Source: Streptomyces sp. cf386 (GTDB taxonomy: Bacteria; Actinomycetota; Actinomycetes; Streptomycetales; Streptomycetaceae). Taken from it: 64,000 nucleotides of DNA. Below the pieces are notes generated by a model. The model worked only from the letters and a program-made list of their open reading frames with translations. It had not been told where the DNA came from and did no database searches. The translations under genes were made by a program, and so were the position numbers. Shown here piece by piece: positions 42,898 to 50,827 of this stretch (position 1 is its first letter; each line of letters starts with the position of its first letter). Location: the NCBI RefSeq assembly GCF_900103585.1, contig NZ_FNHV01000004.1, forward strand, positions 62,001 to 126,000, in the 5' to 3' direction.

Positions 42898-44076
42898 ATG
42901 ACAGACGTGATCGACCTGGGGGAGTTCGGAGAGGGGTTCCGCGAGAACCCGCATCCGGTGTACGCGCGTTTACGGGAACGGGGCCCGGTGCACCGTGTCC
43001 GGCTGCCCGACTGGCAGTCCGAGGTGTGGCTCGTCGTCGGGCACGAGGAGGGACGCGCGGCGCTCGCCGACCAGCGGCTCTCGAAGGACGGCGCCAAGGT
43101 CGGCTTCAAGTCGCTCGAGGAGGAGCTGATCGGGAAGAATCTGCTGGCCACGGATCCGCCCCAGCACACCCGGCTGCGCGGACTCATCGCGCGTGCATTC
43201 ACCATGCGCCGCGTGGAGGAGCTGCGGCCGAGAATCCAGCGGATCACCGACAACCTGCTGGACGAAATGCTGCCGCGGGGCCGCGCCGACCTCGTGGAGT
43301 CCCTCGCTTACCCGCTGCCGCTCACCGTCATCTGCGAACTGCTCGGCGTGCCCGAGATGGACCGCGTGGAGTTCCGCAAGATGTCGACGGAGGCGATCGC
43401 ACCCACCAGTCCGGGCAGCGAGGTCGACGCCTTCGTCGCCCTGGGCGCCTACTTCACCGACCTGATCGAGGACAAGAGGTGCGCCGGGCCCGGCGGAGAC
43501 CTGCTGAGCGATCTGATCCGCACCACGGCCGAGGACGGCGATCGGCTCTCCCCGGACGAACTGCGGGGCATGGCCTTCATTCTGCTGATCGCCGGGCACG
43601 AGACGACGGTCAACCTCATCACCAGCGGCGTGCACGCCCTGCTCACCCACACCGATCAACTCGCCGCCCTGCGCGCCGACATGACCCTCCTCGACGGAGC
43701 GGTCGAGGAGATGCTGCGTTACGAAGGCCCGGTGGAGACGGCGACGTTCCGGTATGCCGCCGAGCCCCTGGAGATCGCCGGCGTCCCCATCGAGAAGGGC
43801 GAACCGGTGCTGGTCGGCCTCACCGCGGCCAACCGGGACGCGAGCCGCTACGCCGCTCCCGACACCTTCGACATCCGCCGCGACACCCGAGGCCACATCG
43901 CCTTCGGCCACGGCATCCACTACTGCCTGGGCGCACCCCTGGCCCGCCTGGAGGCCCGCACGGCGATACGGTCCCTGCTGGAGCGAACTCCCGACCTGGC
44001 GCCGGACGGTCCGCCGGGGGAGTGGCTGCCGGGCGTGCTGATACGGGGGATGCGGAACCTGCCGGTGCGCTGGTAG
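42898..44076 (+). CDS. Cytochrome P450
   Basis: A 392-residue soluble P450 of the Streptomyces CYP105/107 type. It has the I-helix oxygen-binding motif AGHETT (residues 232-237), the ExxR in VEEMLRYEGP and the heme-binding FGHGIHYCLGAPLARLE with ligand C343. ATG 42898 has a GGAGGGGG site about eight bases upstream. No ferredoxin gene is adjacent. Substrate is unknown; class typically hydroxylates small molecules. Confidence 0.94.
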   Translation: MTDVIDLGEFGEGFRENPHPVYARLRERGPVHRVRLPDWQSEVWLVVGHEEGRAALADQRLSKDGAKVGFKSLEEELIGKNLLATDPPQHTRLRGLIARAFTMRRVEELRPRIQRITDNLLDEMLPRGRADLVESLAYPLPLTVICELLGVPEMDRVEFRKMSTEAIAPTSPGSEVDAFVALGAYFTDLIEDKRCAGPGGDLLSDLIRTTAEDGDRLSPDELRGMAFILLIAGHETTVNLITSGVHALLTHTDQLAALRADMTLLDGAVEEMLRYEGPVETATFRYAAEPLEIAGVPIEKGEPVLVGLTAANRDASRYAAPDTFDIRRDTRGHIAFGHGIHYCLGAPLARLEARTAIRSLLERTPDLAPDGPPGEWLPGVLIRGMRNLPVRW

Positions 44077-44110
44077 CGGACCGGGCGCCGTGGGTTTCCT
44101 GATCCGGACG

Positions 44111-45133
44111 TCACAGAGCCGCGGCCTGGGCCCCGCCCGCGATCTCCCCGAGCGCGACCGGTCTTCGATCCCGCCGCGACACCTCGCAGGCCTCCGAGAT
44201 CCGCAGCGCCTGCAAGGCCTCCCGCCCGTCGCAGGGGTTGGCCCGCTCCCCGCGCACCACCTCCACGAACGCGTTCAGCTCAGCCTCGTACGCCGGCCCG
44301 AACCGCTCCAGGAACCCCGACCACGGCTTGTCCGCCGCGGGCGGCCCGGTCGGCTCGGTGGACGCGATGGGCGTACGGTCGTCCAGACCGACCACGATCT
44401 GGTCCAACTCCCCGGCCAGCTCCATGCGCACGTCGTACCCGGCACCGTTGAGCCGCGTCGCCGTCGCCGTGGCGAGCGTGCCGCCGTCCAGCGTGAGCAC
44501 GGCCGCCGCAGTGTCGATGTCACCGGCCTCTCGGAACATCGCGGGCCCGGCGTCCGACCCGGCCGCGTACACGTCGACGACCTCGCGCTCGGTCACCCAG
44601 CGCAGCATGTCGAAGTCGTGGATCAGCGTGTCCCGGTAGAGCCCGCCCGACAGCGGCAGCCACGAGGCCGGTGGCGGCGCCTGGTCGCTGGTCAGCGCCC
44701 GCACAGTGTGCAACCGCCCGAGCCGCCCGGACCGCACCGCCTCGCGCGCGCCCACGTACCCCGGGTCGAAGCGGCGCTGGAAGCCCATCTGGAGAATCGT
44801 CCCGGCCGTCTCCACCTCCCCGATCGCCTGCAAGGTGCCCGGCAGATCGAGCGCTATGGGCTTCTCGCAGAACACCGGAAGCCCCGCCCGTGCTGCCCGA
44901 CCGATCAGTTCGGCATGGGCGGACGTCGCTGTGGTGATCACCACAGCGTCCACGCCCCACCTGAAGATCTCGTCCACCCCGGGCGCCGCCGTCTCGCCCA
45001 GCCGGTGCGCCAGCGCCTGGGCCCGCGTGGCGTCCGCGTCCGTGAGGATCAGGGAGCCGACGTCGCGGTGCCGGCTGAGCGTGTTGGCGTGGATCGTGCC
45101 GATGCGGCCCGTACCGATGACCCCGATGCGCAT
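44111..45133 (-). CDS. Gfo/Idh/MocA-family dehydrogenase (inositol 2-dehydrogenase-like)
   Basis: A 340-residue NAD(P)-dependent oxidoreductase: Rossmann motif MRIGVIGTGRIGTIHANTL, the conserved FCEKPIALDLPGT containing the catalytic Lys of EKP, and GGLYRDTLIHDFDMLRWV with the substrate-binding Asp and His. By motifs it resembles inositol 2-dehydrogenase. ATG 45133 is the natural start. A HutC-type GntR regulator is divergent over 102 bases and probably controls it, so the substrate may be the regulator's effector. Confidence 0.9.
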   Translation of the reverse strand: MRIGVIGTGRIGTIHANTLSRHRDVGSLILTDADATRAQALAHRLGETAAPGVDEIFRWGVDAVVITTATSAHAELIGRAARAGLPVFCEKPIALDLPGTLQAIGEVETAGTILQMGFQRRFDPGYVGAREAVRSGRLGRLHTVRALTSDQAPPPASWLPLSGGLYRDTLIHDFDMLRWVTEREVVDVYAAGSDAGPAMFREAGDIDTAAAVLTLDGGTLATATATRLNGAGYDVRMELAGELDQIVVGLDDRTPIASTEPTGPPAADKPWSGFLERFGPAYEAELNAFVEVVRGERANPCDGREALQALRISEACEVSRRDRRPVALGEIAGGAQAAAL

Positions 45134-45163
45134 GGAAACAAAGTGCGGGTTCAGTGCGTACGC

Positions 45164-45228
45164 TGTCAATGCATATGTCAGGACAATCGAACTACACTAC
45201 TTCCCGTCAACAACGCGTAGAGCTACGC
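45164..45228. promoter_or_regulatory. Divergent promoter/operator region of the dehydrogenase and GntR genes
   Basis: It contains a TGTCA direct repeat (45164-45168 and 45176-45180; the first also reads TTGACA on the minus strand, a -35 box for the dehydrogenase). It also has an inverted repeat GCGTAG-AG-CTACGC (45215-45228), which overlaps the -10-like TACGCT just before the regulator GTG. The inverted repeat is the likely GntR operator. Confidence 0.55.
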
Positions 45229-45235
45229 TCGGCCC

Positions 45236-46000
45236 GTGCCGAAATCAGAGGTGGACCCGACCGTGGAACTCGAGCTCAGTGTGGACCGGAGCAGTCCGGT
45301 GCCGTTGTACTTCCAGCTGTCCCAGCAGCTCGAGGCCGCGATCGAGCACGGAGCGCTCACCCCCGGCAGCCTGCTGGGCAACGAGATCGAACTCGCCGCA
45401 CGCCTCGGCCTGTCCCGGCCGACCGTTCGCCAGGCCATCCAGTCGCTCGTCGACAAGGGCCTGCTGGTGCGCCGCCGAGGCGTCGGGACGCAGGTCGTGC
45501 ACAGCCAGGTCAAGCGACCGCTGGAGCTCAGCAGCCTCTACGACGACCTGGAGTCGGCCGGCCAGCGCCCGGCGACCAAGGTGATCGTCAACACCGTCGT
45601 CCAGGCGTCCGCCGAGGTGGCGGCAGCGCTCGGGGTGGCCGAGGACAGCGACGTCCACCGCATCGAGCGGCTGCGCCTCGCGCACGGTGAGCCGATGGCG
45701 TACCTGTGCAACTACCTGCCGCCAGCCCTGATCGACCTGGACACCGCGCAGTTGGAGGCCACCGGCCTCTACCGCCTGATGCGCGCCGCCGGGATCACCC
45801 TGCACAGCGCCCGCCAGACCATCGGTGCCCGCGGCGCCACCGCCGCCGAGGCCGAACGCCTCGCGGAGGAGGAGGGCGCCCCGCTGCTCACCATGCAGCG
45901 CGTGACGTTCGACGACACGGGCCGAGCGGTCGAGTACGGCACCCACACCTACCGTCCGAGCCGGTACTCGTTCGAGTTCCAGTTGCTCGTGCGGCCATGA
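45236..46000 (+). CDS. GntR-family regulator, HutC subfamily
   Basis: A 254-residue regulator: winged helix at about residues 20-90 (LGLSRPTVRQAIQSLVDKGLL, then RRRGVGTQVV) and a UTRA effector domain (VHRIERLRLAHGEPMAYLCNYLP; YGTHTYRPSRYSFEF). The GTG lies a few bases after a TACGCT -10-like sequence, so the transcript may be leaderless. Divergent partner is the Gfo/Idh/MocA dehydrogenase; the ROK kinase gene follows 140 bases later. Confidence 0.93.
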   Translation: MPKSEVDPTVELELSVDRSSPVPLYFQLSQQLEAAIEHGALTPGSLLGNEIELAARLGLSRPTVRQAIQSLVDKGLLVRRRGVGTQVVHSQVKRPLELSSLYDDLESAGQRPATKVIVNTVVQASAEVAAALGVAEDSDVHRIERLRLAHGEPMAYLCNYLPPALIDLDTAQLEATGLYRLMRAAGITLHSARQTIGARGATAAEAERLAEEEGAPLLTMQRVTFDDTGRAVEYGTHTYRPSRYSFEFQLLVRP

Positions 46001-46140
46001 GCGCCGCTGTCGTACGGTCCTGATCCGGGACGGCCGGCGAACCCGGCTGGTCGCAATGTCCGGACAAAGCGCTGTGAGCTGCGCCCCCCTTTTCCGCCCC
46101 GTTCGGCACCCAGCGTGAGCGTGCGGCAGAATCGGCCCTG

Positions 46141-47289
46141 ATGAGCACCTACCGCGACTTCACCGCCCCCATCGGCTCCCGCCGAGCCCCCGTGCTCCGA
46201 ACGGTCGGCCCCCGGGAACGCAGGTCACACCTGACCGCACCCCGGGTTCCGACGGTCGGTATCGACATCGGCGGCACGAAGGTGATGGCGGGCGTCGTAG
46301 ACGCCGACGGCAACATCCTGGAGAAGCTCCGCACGGAGACCCCGGACAAGTCCAAGAGCCCGAAGGTCGTCGAGGACACGATCGTCGAGCTGGTCCTGGA
46401 CCTGTCCGACCGCCACGATGTGCATGCCGTCGGCATCGGCGCGGCCGGCTGGGTCGACGCCGACCGCAACCGCGTGCTGTTCGCACCGCACCTGTCCTGG
46501 CGCAACGAGCCCCTCAGGGACCGCCTCGCCGGTCGGCTCGCCGTGCCCGTCCTGGTCGACAACGACGCCAACTCCGCCGCCTGGGCCGAGTGGCGCTTCG
46601 GCGCCGGCCGGGGCGAGGACCACCTCGTCATGATCACGCTGGGCACCGGCATCGGCGGCGCGATCCTGGAGGACGGCCAGGTCAAGCGGGGCAAGTACGG
46701 CGTCGCCGGCGAGTTCGGCCATATGCAGGTCGTGCCCGGCGGGCACCGCTGCGCGTGCGGCAACCGCGGCTGCTGGGAGCAGTACAGCTCCGGCAACGCG
46801 CTGGTACGCGAGGCGAAGGAGCTGGCCGCCGCCGACTCCCCGGTGGCGTACGGGATCATCGAGCACGTCAAGGGCCAGATCGGCGACATCACCGGCCCGA
46901 TGATCACCGAGCTGGCCCGCGAGGGCGACGCCATGTGCATCGAGCTGCTGCAGGACATCGGCCAGTGGCTCGGCGTCGGTATCGCCAACCTCGCGGCGGC
47001 CCTGGACCCCTCCTGCTTCGTCATCGGCGGCGGCGTCTCGGCCGCCGACGACCTGCTGATCGGCCCCGCGCGGGACGCCTTCAAGCGCCACCTCACCGGC
47101 CGCGGCTACCGCCCCGAGGCCCGCATCACGCGCGCGCAGCTCGGCCCCGAGGCCGGTATGGTCGGCGCCGCGGACCTGGCCCGCCTGGTCGCCCGCCGCT
47201 TCCGCCGCGCCAACCGGCGCCGGGTCGAGCGGTACGAGCGCTACGCGCGGTTCGCGGAGGCCCGCCGGTCGTCGCAGGGGTCGGCGTGA
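46141..47289 (+). CDS. ROK-family glucokinase-like sugar kinase
   Basis: A 382-residue ROK kinase with ATP motif VGIDIGGTKVMAGVVD (about residues 39-54), the sugar-binding LVDNDANSAAWAE, ITLGTGIGGAIL, and a complete zinc motif (C204, C206, C211 in CACGNRGCWEQ). There is an N-terminal extension of about 35 residues and a basic C-terminal tail (RRFRRANRRRVERYERYARF). No HTH is present, so this is an enzyme rather than a NagC-type repressor. The stop overlaps the GTG of a small membrane protein gene. Confidence 0.92.
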   Translation: MSTYRDFTAPIGSRRAPVLRTVGPRERRSHLTAPRVPTVGIDIGGTKVMAGVVDADGNILEKLRTETPDKSKSPKVVEDTIVELVLDLSDRHDVHAVGIGAAGWVDADRNRVLFAPHLSWRNEPLRDRLAGRLAVPVLVDNDANSAAWAEWRFGAGRGEDHLVMITLGTGIGGAILEDGQVKRGKYGVAGEFGHMQVVPGGHRCACGNRGCWEQYSSGNALVREAKELAAADSPVAYGIIEHVKGQIGDITGPMITELAREGDAMCIELLQDIGQWLGVGIANLAAALDPSCFVIGGGVSAADDLLIGPARDAFKRHLTGRGYRPEARITRAQLGPEAGMVGAADLARLVARRFRRANRRRVERYERYARFAEARRSSQGSA

Positions 47290-47867
47290 CCGTGACCGTA
47301 CCCCGCCAGGCCGACTCCCCGGACGAGCCACAGCAGCCGGCCGAGGACCGCCGCCACATGATCCGGCGCAGGGCGCTCACCCTGCTCATCATCGGGCTGC
47401 TCATCGGCGTGCCCGCCGGTTATCTGGTGATCTCCGCCAACCAGAGCCGCGACAGCGGCAAGGACAAGGAGGCGAAGTACTCGGCGACCGGTCTCACCGA
47501 GGGCTGGCCGTCCAGGGTCCAGCGCCGCATCTACCAGGTGACGATCCCGGTCCCGTCGTACAAGGTCGCGTACTACGAGACCAACAACTGGCGGACCAGC
47601 CGTCTGTACGTCCAGTTCGAGACGACCGGCGACAACCTCGACTCCTACCTGAAGACCATGGGCCTCGACCGGGACGACCTGAAGCCGGACGACATCTCCA
47701 TCAGCGCCCGTGACCAGAAGATCACCGGCTGGGACTTCAAGGGCCCCGGTCCGTGGTACGGCCTCATCCGCGAGCAGAAGAACCCGCATCCCACGCAGGA
47801 CCTCGTCGTGAACATGTCCGATCCGGACCATCCGTTCGTGTACGTCGTCTCGCGCACGGTTCCTTGA
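47286..47867 (+). CDS. Single-TM membrane-anchored protein coupled to the ROK kinase
   Basis: A 193-residue protein with GTG start overlapping the kinase stop. It has a short cytoplasmic proline/acid-rich segment, one TM (LTLLIIGLLIGVPAGYLVI), and an extracytoplasmic region with conserved aromatic residues (YQVTIPVPSYKVAYYETNNWRT, split by charged turns, and GPGPWYGLIREQKNPHP). I recognise no family. Coupling to the kinase suggests a linked role such as sensing or envelope anchoring, but there is no direct evidence. Confidence 0.75.
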   Translation: MTVTVPRQADSPDEPQQPAEDRRHMIRRRALTLLIIGLLIGVPAGYLVISANQSRDSGKDKEAKYSATGLTEGWPSRVQRRIYQVTIPVPSYKVAYYETNNWRTSRLYVQFETTGDNLDSYLKTMGLDRDDLKPDDISISARDQKITGWDFKGPGPWYGLIREQKNPHPTQDLVVNMSDPDHPFVYVVSRTVP

Positions 47868-47883
47868 TCAGGCCGTGAGGTGC

Positions 47884-47901
47884 GCGGCCCGAGCGGGCCG
47901 C
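47884..47901 (+). terminator. GC hairpin after the kinase operon
   Basis: GCGGCCC-GAGC-GGGCCGC, a perfect seven-base stem with a four-base loop, 17 bases after the membrane-protein stop. Confidence 0.65.
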
Positions 47902-47977
47902 CGGGGCCGATTGTCAGACCCCGCCCGTAGAGTCGAAGACGGTTGATCCGACTCGTGGGCGGGAGGTGACAGGACGT

Positions 47978-50827
47978 ATGAGCGACAGGGTCGCGCACAG
48001 CGGCGGTGCCACGGTGGCCGAGCGTGCCGGGGAGACAGTCCCCGTCCGGCTCGCGGCCGTCTTCCTGCCCGCGCCCCTCCCGCGCGACGGGCGGATGGCC
48101 TTCTGGGATCCCGAAGGCGGCCCGCTGCCCGGTGTGGACAGCGAACTCACTGTCGTACGACGTCATGGAGCCGGAGTCCGCCGCAGGACCACCCCCGCGC
48201 TGTCGTTGCCGCTCGGCGAGGCGCTGCCGCTGCTCGTGCGCGCCCGGCGCGACCCGGCCGCCCACCCTGCCACCGCCTGCTGGGGAGCGGCCGCGCTGCA
48301 CGCCCTGCGCCTCACCGCGCGCGGCCGGCTGCTGCCCGGCCTGACGCCGGCGGGCCACGACGCCTGGCGGGCGGGCCCTCTCGACCCGGACGACATCGCG
48401 CACCTGCGAGCGGTCGCCGCGGCCCTGCCCCACGAAGGGCATGCGGTCCCCCTGACCGGCCCGGGCCCGCTGCGGCTGCCCGAGCCGGAGGCGCTGATGC
48501 GCTCCTTCCTGGACGCGGTGGCGGACACCCTGCCCCGCACCCCGGCCGCCCCGCACGTCTCGGGGAGGCCCTTCGCCGCGCGCGAGGCCCAGCGCCTGCC
48601 CGACGCGCACGACTGGGCGGCCGAGGTCGCCGCGGGCATGGACGCGGGCGTGCGGATCTCGCTCCGCCTGGACCTGTCGGCCTACGACCTCTTCGACGAC
48701 AGCGGGGAGGGCGGGGACGGCGTACGCAGTGCGGGCGCGGCGATCGTCCAGGTGCACAGCCTCGCCGACCCCACCCTCGTGGCCGACGCGGCCGCCCTGT
48801 GGTCCGGCGAGGCGGACGCGGCGTTCGGACCACGTGCGCGGGTGGACGCGGCGCTGGCGGTGCGGCGCGCGGCCCGGGTGTGGGCGCCGCTCGACCGGCT
48901 GACCGAGCACGATGCGCCCGACGCACTCGCCCTGTCCGACGAGGAGTTGGGCGATCTCCTGGGCGTGGCGGCGACCCGGCTCGCCGCGGCCGGGGTGGCG
49001 GTCCACTGGCCCCGGGACCTGGCGCAGGACCTGAGCGCGGCGGCAGTCGTACGCCCGGCACCGGGCTCGGCGACCGACGGCACCGGCTTCTTCGAGAGTG
49101 AGCAACTGCTCCAGTTCCGCTGGCAGTTGGCGATCGGTGGCGACCCGCTCACCGAGGCCGAGATGGACGCGCTCGCCGAGGGGCACCGCCCGGTCGTCCG
49201 GCTGCGGGACCGTTGGGTGCTCGTCGACCCCGGCCTCGTCCGCAAGGCCCGCAAGCGCGAACTGGGCCTGCTCGACCCGGTCGACGCGCTCTCCGTCGCC
49301 CTCACCGGCAGCGCGGAGGTCGATGGCGAGACGGTCGAGGCGGTACCGGTCGGCGCCCTGGCCGCCCTGCGCGACCGCCTGACGGCAGGGGTGCGGCCGG
49401 CCGAACCGCCGCCGGAACTGCGGGCGACGTTGCGGGACTACCAACTCCGGGGCCTGGCCTGGCTGGACCTCATGACGTCCTTGGGGCTCGGCGGTTGCCT
49501 GGCCGACGACATGGGACTGGGCAAGACGATCACGGTCATCGCGTTGCATCTGAAGCGCGCCCGTACGGCCCCCACCCTGGTGGTCTGCCCGGCCTCGCTG
49601 CTCGGCAACTGGCAACGGGAGATCACCCGTTTCGCGCCCGGCGTCCCCGTGCGCCGATTCCACGGCCCGGACCGCACCCTGGAGGACCTGGACGGCGGCT
49701 TCGTCCTGACGACGTACGGCACCATGCGGTCGACGGCACCGACCCTGGCGCAGCACGATTGGGGCATGCTCGTCGCCGACGAGGCGCAGCACGTCAAGAA
49801 CCCGTACTCGGCGACGGCGAAGGCCCTGCGCACCATCCCGACACCCGCGCGCGTGGCGTTGACCGGCACACCGGTCGAGAACAACCTCTCCGAACTGTGG
49901 GCCCTGCTCGACTGGACGACACCGGGCCTGCTCGGCCCGCTCAAGTCCTTCCGCGCCCGGCACGCGCGCGCGGTGGAGAACGGCGAGGACGAGGACGCGG
50001 TGACCCGGCTGGCCGCCCTGGTCCGCCCCTTCCTCCTGCGCCGCAAGAAGTCCGACCCCGGCATCGTCCCCGAGCTGCCGCCCAAGACGGAGACGGACCA
50101 CCCGGTCCCGCTCACCCGTGAACAGGCGGCGCTCTACGAGGCGGTGGTGCGTGAGTCGATGCTCGCCATCGAGACGGCGGAGGGGATGGCGCGCCGGGGC
50201 CTGGTCCTGAAGCTCCTCACGTCCCTCAAGCAGATCTGCGACCATCCCGCGCTGTATCTGAAGGAGGAGGCAGCGACGGTGACGGAGCGACTGGCCGCGC
50301 GCTCCGGCAAGTTGACGCTGCTGGACGAACTGCTGGACACGGTGCTGTCCGAGGACGGCTCGGTGTTGGTGTTCACGCAGTACGTGGGGATGGCCCGGCT
50401 GATCGCCTCCCACCTCGCCGCTCGGGCGGTTCCGGTCGAGCTGCTGCACGGTGGCACGCCGGTCCCGGACCGGGAACGGATGGTGGACCGCTTCCAGAGT
50501 GGTGCGACCCCGGTCCTGGTCCTGTCCCTGAAGGCGGCGGGCACCGGCCTGAATCTGACGCGTGCGGGCCATGTCGTCCACTTCGACCGCTGGTGGAACC
50601 CGGCCGTCGAGGAACAGGCCACCGACCGCGCCTACCGCATCGGCCAGACCCAGCCCGTCCAGGTCCACCGCCTCATCACCGAGGGCACGGTCGAGGACCG
50701 CATCGCGGAGATGCTCGAATCCAAGCGGGCCCTGGCCGACGCGATCCTCGGCTCCGGCGAGTCCGCCCTCACGGAACTGACGGCCCGTGAGCTGTCCGAC
50801 CTCGTTTCGCTGCGGAGGGAGTCATGA
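47978..50827 (+). CDS. SNF2-family DNA/RNA helicase-like ATPase
   Basis: A 949-residue protein. The N-terminal half (to about 480) has the SNF2-associated region; the ATPase core begins RDYQLRGLAWLDLM. It has Walker A MGLGKT with K516, DEAQ with D601 (VADEAQHVKNP), the GTPVENNLSELWALLDW motif, and the C-terminal helicase lobe (FTQYVGMARLIASHL; DRWWNPAVEEQATDRAYRIGQ). Such proteins translocate on double-stranded DNA. The stop overlaps the ATG of the SWIM protein gene (ATGA), a pairing common in actinobacteria that suggests a complex. Confidence 0.95.
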   Translation: MSDRVAHSGGATVAERAGETVPVRLAAVFLPAPLPRDGRMAFWDPEGGPLPGVDSELTVVRRHGAGVRRRTTPALSLPLGEALPLLVRARRDPAAHPATACWGAAALHALRLTARGRLLPGLTPAGHDAWRAGPLDPDDIAHLRAVAAALPHEGHAVPLTGPGPLRLPEPEALMRSFLDAVADTLPRTPAAPHVSGRPFAAREAQRLPDAHDWAAEVAAGMDAGVRISLRLDLSAYDLFDDSGEGGDGVRSAGAAIVQVHSLADPTLVADAAALWSGEADAAFGPRARVDAALAVRRAARVWAPLDRLTEHDAPDALALSDEELGDLLGVAATRLAAAGVAVHWPRDLAQDLSAAAVVRPAPGSATDGTGFFESEQLLQFRWQLAIGGDPLTEAEMDALAEGHRPVVRLRDRWVLVDPGLVRKARKRELGLLDPVDALSVALTGSAEVDGETVEAVPVGALAALRDRLTAGVRPAEPPPELRATLRDYQLRGLAWLDLMTSLGLGGCLADDMGLGKTITVIALHLKRARTAPTLVVCPASLLGNWQREITRFAPGVPVRRFHGPDRTLEDLDGGFVLTTYGTMRSTAPTLAQHDWGMLVADEAQHVKNPYSATAKALRTIPTPARVALTGTPVENNLSELWALLDWTTPGLLGPLKSFRARHARAVENGEDEDAVTRLAALVRPFLLRRKKSDPGIVPELPPKTETDHPVPLTREQAALYEAVVRESMLAIETAEGMARRGLVLKLLTSLKQICDHPALYLKEEAATVTERLAARSGKLTLLDELLDTVLSEDGSVLVFTQYVGMARLIASHLAARAVPVELLHGGTPVPDRERMVDRFQSGATPVLVLSLKAAGTGLNLTRAGHVVHFDRWWNPAVEEQATDRAYRIGQTQPVQVHRLITEGTVEDRIAEMLESKRALADAILGSGESALTELTARELSDLVSLRRES

